Source: JAYSRU01 sp043720875 (lineage in GTDB: Bacteria > Bacteroidota > Bacteroidia > Flavobacteriales_D > Crocinitomicaceae). From it: a DNA stretch of 11,828 nt. Of the stretch, positions 6,272 through 11,828 are shown in pieces. The position numbers and the translations under genes were made by a program. Each line of letters begins with the position of its first letter. Position 1 is the stretch's first letter. The notes beneath the pieces were generated by a model, which saw only the letters and a program-made list of their open reading frames with translations, ran no database searches and was not told the origin of the DNA. The stretch covers positions 1-11,828 of the forward strand of contig JAYSRU010000159.1 in assembly GCA_043720875.1 (NCBI GenBank), in the 5' to 3' direction.

Positions 6272-7492
6272 ATGCAATTAAAACGCTCAGAGATCCTTAT
6301 TCTAATTGTAGCCTCACTTGGTTATTTCGTGGATATTTATGATTTGATTTTATTCAATTTCGTGAAGAAAGCTAGTTTGATAGAAATTGGCGTAGCTGAA
6401 TCTGCATTAAAGGCAACAGAAATGTCTTTGATGAATTGGCAGATGTTAGGAATGCTAATAGGGGGAATAGTTTGGGGTATTTTAGGTGATAAATTCGGAC
6501 GATTAAAAGTGCTGTTTGGTTCGATAATTATTTATTCCCTAGCTAATTTGGCTAATGCACATGTGCAAGATCTTACGCAATATTCTATCATTCGTTTAAT
6601 TGCAGGGTTTGGATTGGCAGGAGAACTTGGAGCTGGAATCACACTCATATCAGAAGTAATGCACAAGGAAAAACGAGGCTTCGGGACTATGATTATTGTA
6701 ACTTTTGGAGCCCTTGGAGCTGTTGCTGGGTATTTCATTTCGTCAATTTTCACCTGGCAAGTGTGTTATTATATTGGTGGAGGAATGGGTCTAGCGTTAT
6801 TGGCACTAAGAGTTGGTACGTTAGAGAGTAGTATGTTCAATAAAACGAAGGAGAAGTCTGAAAATCAAGGAAATTTCTTCTTTCTGTTTCAATCAAAGGA
6901 AAGAGTACTGCGATTTGTATATTGTATCTTAATAGGGATTCCAGTTTGGTTTGTGGTCGGAATATTAATAAGTCTTTCGGAATCATGGTTCGCTAAAGGA
7001 ATTGGCTTACCTTCTAGGATTAGTGTGGCGGACGCTACGCTGTATTGTTATATCGGTTTGTCGGTTGGAGATTTAGCAAGTGGATTATTGAGTCAAGTGT
7101 TGCGCTCGCGAAAAAAAGTAATTCTTGGTTATTTGGTGGCCTGTTTTATACTTTCCGCTGTTTATTTATTCGTAACGCCTTATGGTTCAGTTACATTTTT
7201 CTATGTTATTTGTTTACTATTGGGTACGGCAACAGGGTATTGGGCGCTTTTCGCAAGTGTAGCGGCAGAACAATTTGGAACCAACTTACGGGCTACTGTC
7301 GCAACATCAGTTCCTAATTTTGTTAGAGGAGCGTTGATTCCATTAACCTTTGCTTTTAAAGCAATAGAGCCATCTATGGGTGTATTAACTTCTGCTTGTA
7401 TTGTTGGTGTAATTTGTATTGGTGGGGCATATTGGGCAACCACGCGACTAACAGAAACATTTGGTAGAGATTTGGACTTTTTAGAAAAGTAA
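6272..7492 (+). CDS. Major facilitator superfamily transporter
   Basis: A 406-residue inner-membrane protein with the 12-helix layout of the superfamily. The first helix carries GYFVDIYDLILF with acidic residues at 21 and 24. Motif A between helices 2 and 3 reads GDKFGRLKV (72-80). Helix 4 has IRLIAGFGLAGELGAG (107-122), followed by SEVMHKEKRG, typical of the metabolite:H+ symporter or sugar-transporter branch. A hydrophilic central loop with KTKEKSENQG and QSKERVLR (about 188-212) separates the halves. The second half ends with GYWALFASVAAEQFGTNLRAT and SVPNFVRG. The substrate cannot be read from the sequence; a small organic acid or sugar imported with protons is plausible. The ATG at 6272 is the only start that keeps the first helix in full. 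The gene is alone on its transcript or reads into the next gene through a weak hairpin. Confidence 0.88.
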   Translation: MQLKRSEILILIVASLGYFVDIYDLILFNFVKKASLIEIGVAESALKATEMSLMNWQMLGMLIGGIVWGILGDKFGRLKVLFGSIIIYSLANLANAHVQDLTQYSIIRLIAGFGLAGELGAGITLISEVMHKEKRGFGTMIIVTFGALGAVAGYFISSIFTWQVCYYIGGGMGLALLALRVGTLESSMFNKTKEKSENQGNFFFLFQSKERVLRFVYCILIGIPVWFVVGILISLSESWFAKGIGLPSRISVADATLYCYIGLSVGDLASGLLSQVLRSRKKVILGYLVACFILSAVYLFVTPYGSVTFFYVICLLLGTATGYWALFASVAAEQFGTNLRATVATSVPNFVRGALIPLTFAFKAIEPSMGVLTSACIVGVICIGGAYWATTRLTETFGRDLDFLEK

Positions 7493-7500
7493 AATAAGTA

Positions 7501-7521
7501 ATGGTAAAAATCGTTTACCAT
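7501..7521 (+). terminator. Hairpin behind the MFS gene, weak terminator or processing site
   Basis: A perfect 8-bp inverted repeat, ATGGTAAA and TTTACCAT, with a 5-nt loop AATCG starts 9 nt after the MFS stop. It is A+T-rich and no T-run follows, so as an intrinsic terminator it would be weak. It may instead act as a 3' stabiliser or operator for the next gene, whose start is 31 nt downstream. Confidence 0.4.
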
Positions 7522-7551
7522 GCATTGTAGTTGGTTTATGTCAAGAAAAAT

Positions 7552-8154
7552 ATGTTAGTTCGAAGTCTTACAGTTATACTTATTAGTTTTAAGTCCTTTG
7601 TTTTATTTGGACAAGATCCGATTGTGATTAGTGATTTGCAGTTGGTTACTAGCGGCTCGAGTGTTGTATTTTCTTGGACAATTGAGGCGGGTAGCACGTG
7701 CAACGGAGTTGAAATTTTACGTGCTGATAAATCACAAGTATTCAATGTGATTGGCGAAATATCTGGTGTTTGTGGAAATCCTGAAATTTCAACATCTTAT
7801 TTGTTTACGGATCAAAATCCATTGAAAAATGAAATTAATTATTATCAAATTCGAGCAGGAAGTGTTCAGTTAAGTGAAATAAAACAAATCGATTTTGTTT
7901 CTGTAGAAAATAACAAGTATATTATTAAGTATAATGCCGAATTAAATACTTCGCGCATTTACTTTGTGAATAAATCTAATGCCAACACCTCTATTGTTTA
8001 TTATAATGTATTGGGGGAACAACTGCTATCAGATAAGGCTTTAGAAAATTTCTATGAAATTAACAATACCAGTTTTGTAAAAGGAACAATCTATTTTAAA
8101 ATAGTTGATATGGAAGGATTACCACTGGTTCAAGGTAGTTTGGTGAATTTTTAG
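7552..8154 (+). CDS. Small secreted protein with FN3-like domain and degenerate T9SS-like tail
   Basis: With the ATG at 7552 the product has 200 residues and begins with a plausible Sec signal peptide (MLVRSLTVILISFKSFVLFGQ, cleavage near 21). A TTG at 7531 in the same frame would add seven residues and is less likely. Residues ~24-118 look like a fibronectin-III-type beta sandwich: VVFSWTIEAGSTCNGVEILRA, then VIGEISGVCG, FTDQNP and NYYQIRAG. That wording recurs in small Bacteroidota surface proteins and includes a likely disulfide pair Cys50/Cys74. The tail (~136-200) resembles a T9SS sorting domain in rhythm (VYYNVLGEQL ... INNTSFVKGTIYFKIVDMEG), but it lacks the PNP motif and ends SLVNF, without the common basic KLIV end. 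Exported for certain; secretion by T9SS is only possible. A strong terminator follows 2 nt after the stop. Confidence 0.72.
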   Translation: MLVRSLTVILISFKSFVLFGQDPIVISDLQLVTSGSSVVFSWTIEAGSTCNGVEILRADKSQVFNVIGEISGVCGNPEISTSYLFTDQNPLKNEINYYQIRAGSVQLSEIKQIDFVSVENNKYIIKYNAELNTSRIYFVNKSNANTSIVYYNVLGEQLLSDKALENFYEINNTSFVKGTIYFKIVDMEGLPLVQGSLVNF

Positions 8155-8156
8155 GC

Positions 8157-8193
8157 AAAAAAAAAGGTCAACATAATGTCGACCTTGTCTTTT
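8157..8193. terminator. Bidirectional intrinsic terminator
   Basis: The stem AAGGTC (8164-8169) pairs with GACCTT (8181-8186). Inside it, past one mismatch, ACA and TGT add 3 bp around a TAA loop. On the minus strand the stem runs into nine T residues, an excellent intrinsic terminator for the small lipoprotein gene. On the plus strand the tail is TTGTCTTTT, a weaker but adequate signal for the FN3-like gene. Confidence 0.85.
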
Positions 8194-8203
8194 GTTGAAC
8201 GAA

Positions 8204-8347
8204 TTAATTTACAGAAGTAACTTCAGTTTGTTCTTGCGTGTTTACATGCCCGTAAGCATCACAATGTCCGCCTTTAGAGCCTCCACATGAGGCCATTATA
8301 GTTGCGAATACAATTCCAACAGTAGCCAAGGTCATTAACTTTTTCAT
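8204..8347 (-). CDS. Small (47-residue) lipoprotein with CDAYG motif
   Basis: An intact short gene on the minus strand, ATG at 8345-8347 and TAA at 8204-8206. It starts MKKLMTLATVGIVFATIMASC, a clean lipoprotein signal peptide with the lipidated cysteine at 21. The mature lipoprotein has only 27 residues: a Gly/Ser/Lys linker, then HCDAYGHVN, then a Gln/Glu/Thr/Val tail. The C-x-AYG pattern is one I associate with small exported Bacteroidota proteins of unknown role; that link is from memory. The gene is supported by its own good promoter (8381-8413) and a T-run terminator, which makes it far better than a chance short reading frame. Likely anchored in the inner or outer membrane. The single free cysteine in the mature chain (Cys29) could bind a metal or a partner, but this is speculation. 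Confidence 0.82.
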   Translation of the reverse strand: MKKLMTLATVGIVFATIMASCGGSKGGHCDAYGHVNTQEQTEVTSVN

Positions 8348-8380
8348 AGATTTTCGTTTTATGGATTACAATTATCATCA

Positions 8381-8413
8381 CAAAGATAGATTAAAATATG
8401 ATAAATTTCAAAA
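8381..8413 (-). promoter_or_regulatory. Bacteroidota-type promoter of the small lipoprotein gene
   Basis: On the minus strand: TTTTG at 8413-8409, a 20-nt spacer, then TATCTTTG at 8388-8381. This is a full match to the Bacteroidota sigma consensus (TTTG, 19-21 nt, TAnnTTTG). Transcription would start near 8374-8377, giving a leader of about 27-30 nt before the ATG at 8347. Confidence 0.78.
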
Positions 8414-8462
8414 TCTTTATCCACATCTGACGTTTTATATGATTAATATCAAAAAACTGATG

Positions 8463-8470
8463 TAGGTTTG
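8463..8470 (+). promoter_or_regulatory. Possible -7 element of the Omp85-family gene
   Basis: TAGGTTTG is an exact match to TAnnTTTG and ends 5 nt before the GTG start at 8476. No TTG -33 element is evident around 8440-8445. If used, the transcript would start at or very near the GTG. Confidence 0.4.
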
Positions 8471-8475
8471 TTATC

Positions 8476-10161
8476 GTGAAACACTTAACACTTTTTTTCT
8501 TCCTTGTTTTTAGCATAACTGTGGTTGGCCAAAAACGTTACACGTTAGAAATAAAAAAAAGTGGAACACTTGAAAACTTTGATAAAAAGCAATATCAGAA
8601 CAAAGATTCTTTGGGGGTATTAAAGGTTTTGCAAGAAATTCAACAAGGATTAATCAAAAAAGGCTTTATTTTAGCGTCCATAGATTCTGTGGTTTGGCAA
8701 AACAACGCGGTTATGGCGCAAATTTTCAAAGGTCAAAAATTCACGGCTGCACGCATAGAAATTGCAGAAAACGACAAATACACCGTAAGCAACCTTACTC
8801 GATTTTATGAGCGATCGTTATTAAGGTTGCCGATTGAAGCTGATTTGTTAGGAAACAGCTTACAAGCGATAACAAAAAGTTTGAACAACAACGGGTTTCC
8901 GTTTGCAAAAGTTTATTTGACGCAAATTCGTTTTGACAATGGGGTGATCTTAGCCAAATTAGTTATCGAAAAAGGAAAACTAGTTAAATGGAATAAAATT
9001 GAAATTAAAGGCGATGCTCAAGTGTCTGAAAAATTGATGGCAACTTTTTTGAATGTCGCGGAAGGAAAATTATTTTCAATAAAGGACTTTGATAATGTTG
9101 GTTTGAAAATCAAGCAATTGCCTTATATAACCATGATCAAACCTCCAGAGTTACTGTTAACTGAAGCTTCAGCGACACTCTATGTCTATGTAAAAAACAA
9201 CCAAGTAAGCTTGATTAACGGCGTGCTTGGATTGCAGCAGCGACCAAGTGATTTCAAAGTTCAATTTACCGGTGATTTGAGAATAAAATTGCAAAATGCT
9301 TTTCATAAAGGAGAACTTGTTGATGTGCAATGGCGGAGTATCCAGCCACTTAGCCAACAATTAAGAATGCTGGCAACTTTGCCATTTTTATTCAAAACAA
9401 ATTTCGGATTAGACGGTAGTTTTGAACTTTTCAAAAGAGATACCAGTTTTTTAGAACTCAAAACTAATATAGGAATTTTGTATCAATTGGGGTCAAGTAT
9501 TAGGCTCAAGGCATTTTACAAAAGACAGTCTTCCAATGTTTTAAAAGGAGCAAGTCTTCAACCGGATTTTGTCAGTGTCTCTACCAATAATTATGGACTG
9601 CAATTTTTCTCACAAGTTGTGGATTACCTTCCAAATCCAAGAAAAGGATACCTGTTTAATATTGAAGGCTCAACAGGTTTGAGACAGTCCAAAAGTTTAG
9701 ACACGGCAGTAGCCAAAAAAAGTACGACGTATTCATTTCAGTTAATTGCCAATTATTATTTCCCTATTGCTGTTAGAAATGTGATAAAACTATCGGTTAA
9801 TGCGCAATCGTATCTCGCGCCAGTTATTTACCGCAATGAAGCCTTACGTTTTGGAGGGCAAAATTTGCAAAGAGGATTTAATGAAGATGTTTTGCTTGCC
9901 AGCACGCGTGCAACTGCAAGTATTGAATACCATTTTCTTTTAGATCGAAATAGTTACTTGTTTGCGTTTTTCGATCAATCATGGTATGAACAAAACATAA
10001 CCAATTACTATTCAGATACTCCTTCAGGTTTTGGATTAGGTATGACCTTTGGAACAAATGTCGGAGTGTTTTCGATTTCTTACGCCATGGGAAATCAAAA
10101 GGGGAGTGAGTTGTTATTGAAAAATGGAAAAATGCACTTTGGTTATATTGCCTTCTTCTAA
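8476..10161 (+). CDS. Omp85 superfamily outer-membrane protein (BamA/TamA-like)
   Basis: A 561-residue protein with a Sec signal peptide (MKHLTLFFFLVFSITVVGQ, cleavage near 19) that supports the GTG start at 8476. After a short N-terminal region, residues ~88-168 and ~169-243 look like two POTRA domains; the second has the usual WNKIEIKGD start and the LFSIKDFD helix. From ~250 to the end alternating beta strands form a barrel. The conserved Omp85 loop-6 motif (usually VRG[FY]) appears as FGGQNLQRGF (459-468), and the chain ends in GYIAFF with the C-terminal aromatic typical of outer-membrane barrels. Family members insert or transport proteins across the outer membrane. With two POTRAs and about 560 residues this is smaller than BamA (about five POTRAs, ~800 residues) and nearer to TamA-like or TpsB-like forms; the exact client is unknown. 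The stop overlaps the converging mlaF by 4 bp. Confidence 0.87.
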   Translation: MKHLTLFFFLVFSITVVGQKRYTLEIKKSGTLENFDKKQYQNKDSLGVLKVLQEIQQGLIKKGFILASIDSVVWQNNAVMAQIFKGQKFTAARIEIAENDKYTVSNLTRFYERSLLRLPIEADLLGNSLQAITKSLNNNGFPFAKVYLTQIRFDNGVILAKLVIEKGKLVKWNKIEIKGDAQVSEKLMATFLNVAEGKLFSIKDFDNVGLKIKQLPYITMIKPPELLLTEASATLYVYVKNNQVSLINGVLGLQQRPSDFKVQFTGDLRIKLQNAFHKGELVDVQWRSIQPLSQQLRMLATLPFLFKTNFGLDGSFELFKRDTSFLELKTNIGILYQLGSSIRLKAFYKRQSSNVLKGASLQPDFVSVSTNNYGLQFFSQVVDYLPNPRKGYLFNIEGSTGLRQSKSLDTAVAKKSTTYSFQLIANYYFPIAVRNVIKLSVNAQSYLAPVIYRNEALRFGGQNLQRGFNEDVLLASTRATASIEYHFLLDRNSYLFAFFDQSWYEQNITNYYSDTPSGFGLGMTFGTNVGVFSISYAMGNQKGSELLLKNGKMHFGYIAFF

Positions 10162-10919
10162 ACTGCTCTTAACTTAGCTTTCAATTCTTTCATGAATTCG
10201 GATGCGTAAACAAAATTTGAAATCTCAGGATTGTCCGTGTGAATAATACTTTCCTTATTTCCTTGCCACCAATTCGTACCGTTATAAATAAATGTAACGT
10301 TATCACCAATTTCCATAACAGAACTCATGTCATGCGTAATAACAACAGTGGTCATGTTATATTCGTAGGTGATTTCTTTAATCAAGCCGTCGATCAAAAT
10401 TGATGTTTGTGGATCTAAGCCAGAGTTGGGTTCGTCACAAAACAGATATTTAGGGTTTAAGGCAATGGCACGGGCAATTGCAATCCGTTTCTGCATACCA
10501 CCTGAACATTCTGCTGGAAACAAGTTGTTTCTTCCAGAAAGATTAACACGCTCTAAACAGAAATCTGCACGGTCTTTAATTTCTTTTTTGGTCATTTTGG
10601 AAAACATGGTAAGCGGAAATCCAATATTATCCTCTACCGTCATAGAATCAAATAGCGCTGATCCTTGAAACAACATTCCTACTTCAGTTCTTAATAGCTT
10701 GCGTTCAACACGATTCATTTTTGTAAAATCGCGACCATCATACAAAATCTCACCTGAATCAACTTCATGTAAGCCTACAATACATTTGGCTAAAACTGAT
10801 TTACCTTGTCCTGATTGACCGATAATTAAATTTACCTTACCTGTTTCAAGAATGACAGAAACATCATTTAGTACATGATTGTCTCCGAATGTTTTATGAA
10901 CGTTTTTTACTTCTATCAT
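10158..10919 (-). CDS. mlaF: ABC transporter ATPase, MlaF-type phospholipid transport
   Basis: A 253-residue cytoplasmic ATPase with all canonical motifs: Walker A GQSGQGKS (34-41), Q-loop Gln85 (GMLFQGSALFDSMTV), signature CSGGMQKR (138-145), Walker B YLFCDEP (158-164) with D-loop SGLDP, and switch His196 (VITHDM). The SALFDSMTVEDN wording and the partner permease place it in the MlaF/MKL branch, which powers phospholipid movement between inner and outer membranes. It begins 11 nt after mlaE on the same strand, so the two are one operon. Substrate-binding MlaD and other Mla parts are not in the window; downstream of mlaF there is only the convergent Omp85 gene, so a missing mlaD must be elsewhere. 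Confidence 0.88.
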   Translation of the reverse strand: MIEVKNVHKTFGDNHVLNDVSVILETGKVNLIIGQSGQGKSVLAKCIVGLHEVDSGEILYDGRDFTKMNRVERKLLRTEVGMLFQGSALFDSMTVEDNIGFPLTMFSKMTKKEIKDRADFCLERVNLSGRNNLFPAECSGGMQKRIAIARAIALNPKYLFCDEPNSGLDPQTSILIDGLIKEITYEYNMTTVVITHDMSSVMEIGDNVTFIYNGTNWWQGNKESIIHTDNPEISNFVYASEFMKELKAKLRAV

Positions 10920-10930
10920 CTCAATTCCAA

Positions 10931-11671
10931 TTATAAAAGTATCATTTGTGTAAGCAAGAAATTTGCTAGAAGAATTGCGATGCTGCTATTTACAACAGCG
11001 GTTGTAGAAGAAATACCAACGTCTCTAGATCCACCTTTAACATAATAGCCGAAAAATGCGGAAACAGAAACAATTAGAAATGCAAAAACAACTGTTTTAG
11101 AAAGTGAATACCAAATATCGCTCATCTTGAAGAAGGCTCGTATTCCATATACATAATCTTCTGTTGAAGTTAAATCTGATGCTACTAAAGCAAACCAACC
11201 TCCAAGCAAACTCAAACCAATAGAAAAAATAATAAGAATAGGAAAGAAACAAACGGCAGCAACAATTTTGGGTAAAACTAAATAGCTTAAAGAATTAACA
11301 CCCATGATTTCCATAGCATCAATTTGCTCAGTAACACGCATTGTTCCAAGTTCTGACGCCACGTTACTACCAACTTTTCCTGCAAGTATCAGCGAAAGAA
11401 TAGTAGGAGAAAACTCTAGAATTGTACTTGAACGAGTTATGTATCCAACAGTATAAGCAGGCAACAATGGATTGTCCATATTCGAAGCAGTTTGTAATGA
11501 AATTACTGCACCCATAAAAACAGAAAGTAACGCAACTATTGGAATAGAGTTGATTCCAATGGTTTGAATTTCTTCAAAAATGCGGACACGAATTATCTTT
11601 AATTTCTCAGGTTTTGAAAAAATTACCTTAAGCATCAAAAAATACTTCCCTAAATTCGAAATGGTTTTCAC
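10931..11671 (-). CDS. mlaE: MlaE-type phospholipid transport permease
   Basis: An inner-membrane permease of the MlaE family. Diagnostic stretches: an amphipathic N-terminal segment (LGKYFLMLKVIFSKPEK), FEEIQTIGINSIPIVALLSVFMGAV, then LEFSPTILSLILAGKVGSNVASELGTMRVTEQIDAMEIMGVNS, the strongly conserved MlaE core loop, and several following helices to LLANFLLTQMILL. I prefer the GTG at 11671 (246 residues, beginning VKTISNLGKYF), since the family usually starts here. An ATG at 11725 in the same frame would add 18 residues rich in Asn and Tyr that look like upstream noncoding sequence. The protein forms the membrane channel that works with MlaF, encoded 11 nt downstream. The start choice is the least certain part; the family call is firm. 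Confidence 0.9.
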   Translation of the reverse strand: MKTISNLGKYFLMLKVIFSKPEKLKIIRVRIFEEIQTIGINSIPIVALLSVFMGAVISLQTASNMDNPLLPAYTVGYITRSSTILEFSPTILSLILAGKVGSNVASELGTMRVTEQIDAMEIMGVNSLSYLVLPKIVAAVCFFPILIIFSIGLSLLGGWFALVASDLTSTEDYVYGIRAFFKMSDIWYSLSKTVVFAFLIVSVSAFFGYYVKGGSRDVGISSTTAVVNSSIAILLANFLLTQMILL

Positions 11672-11675
11672 GGTT

Positions 11676-11683
11676 CGAAAATA
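11676..11683 (-). promoter_or_regulatory. Possible -7 element of mlaEF
   Basis: On the minus strand TATTTTCG resembles TAnnTTTG with one mismatch and ends 4 nt before the preferred GTG start of mlaE at 11671. No clear -33 element is seen. If it is the promoter, the longer ATG start at 11725 is ruled out. Confidence 0.28.
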
Positions 11684-11772
11684 ATGGTAATTATTGGAAA
11701 TATTCGAGTTGAGGAGTAAAAACAATCAAAATAGTCTTAAATCTACTTAATAGTACCGATATTTGCGTAAGT

Positions 11773-11828
11773 ATGACGAACGATAGAGTAATTATTCTTT
11801 CCCAAAAAATAGAACGTTTTGTTCCCAA
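11773..11828 (+). CDS. Possible start of a gene running off the right end
   Basis: ATG at 11773 opens a frame with no stop up to the window end, giving MTNDRVIILSQKIERFVP (18 residues). A GATATTTG element (11758-11765, one mismatch from TAnnTTTG) ends 7 nt before it. The gene would be divergent from mlaEF with about 100 bp between the starts. The peptide is charged and helix-like and is too short to identify. A chance open frame of this length is quite possible. Confidence 0.4.
   Translation, partial: MTNDRVIILSQKIERFVP

Noticed and set aside
7201..7521. 106-residue minus-strand reading frame across the MFS gene end
   Set aside because: It is antisense to well-conserved transporter helices and its composition follows from the other strand.
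10369..10668. 99-residue plus-strand reading frame inside mlaF
   Set aside because: It overlaps the Walker B and signature motifs of a clear ATPase on the opposite strand and is a shadow of that gene.
11672..11725. ATG at 11725 as the start of mlaE
   Set aside because: The added 18 residues look like noncoding sequence, and a GTG at 11671 begins at the position usual for the family. Kept as an alternative only.
1..11828. CRISPR array, insertion sequence, tRNA or phage genes
   Set aside because: No regularly spaced short repeats, no transposase motif or terminal inverted repeats, and no tRNA-like cloverleaf were seen on reading both strands.

Overview
The window looks like chromosomal DNA of a Bacteroidota bacterium, probably Flavobacteriales. 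Evidence: low G+C, a type IX secretion (T9SS) C-terminal sorting domain at the left end, several lipoproteins with Bacteroidota-style lipoboxes, A-rich leaders with no Shine-Dalgarno sequence, and at least one good Bacteroidota promoter (TTTG, 20 nt, TATCTTTG) ahead of a small lipoprotein gene. The taxon is inferred from these features. No tRNA, rRNA, CRISPR array, transposase or phage gene was seen.

Left region (1-1557, + strand): the 3' part of a T9SS cargo gene overlaps by 41 bp a 235-residue lipoprotein gene of unknown function. Directly behind it lies a decayed second copy of the start of that lipoprotein gene, 704 bp downstream, with a nonsense codon and an internal deletion. This is a tandem duplication caught during decay.

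Middle (1558-6178): a MurG-like glycosyltransferase on the + strand converges, with an 8-bp overlap, on a three-gene minus-strand operon. That operon encodes a 499-residue polytopic membrane protein, a YdfG-type short-chain dehydrogenase, and a lipoprotein with a YtcJ-like amidohydrolase fold that has lost nearly all its metal-binding residues.

Centre right (6179-8475): a 93-bp divergent spacer leads to an MFS transporter, then a small secreted protein with a fibronectin-III-like domain and a degenerate sorting-domain-like tail. A bidirectional terminator follows, and then a 47-residue lipoprotein gene on the minus strand with its own promoter.

Right (8476-11828): a two-POTRA Omp85/BamA-TamA-type outer-membrane protein converges (4-bp overlap) on an mlaE-mlaF pair, the inner-membrane permease and ATPase of a phospholipid transporter. 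The last 56 bp may hold the start of another + strand gene divergent from mlaE.

Most of the gene set is envelope-related: secretion cargo, lipoproteins, glycosyl transfer, outer-membrane assembly and lipid transport. The most unusual items are the duplicated and decaying lipoprotein gene with its two-frame overlap, the metal-site-less amidohydrolase, and the tiny unannotated lipoprotein.
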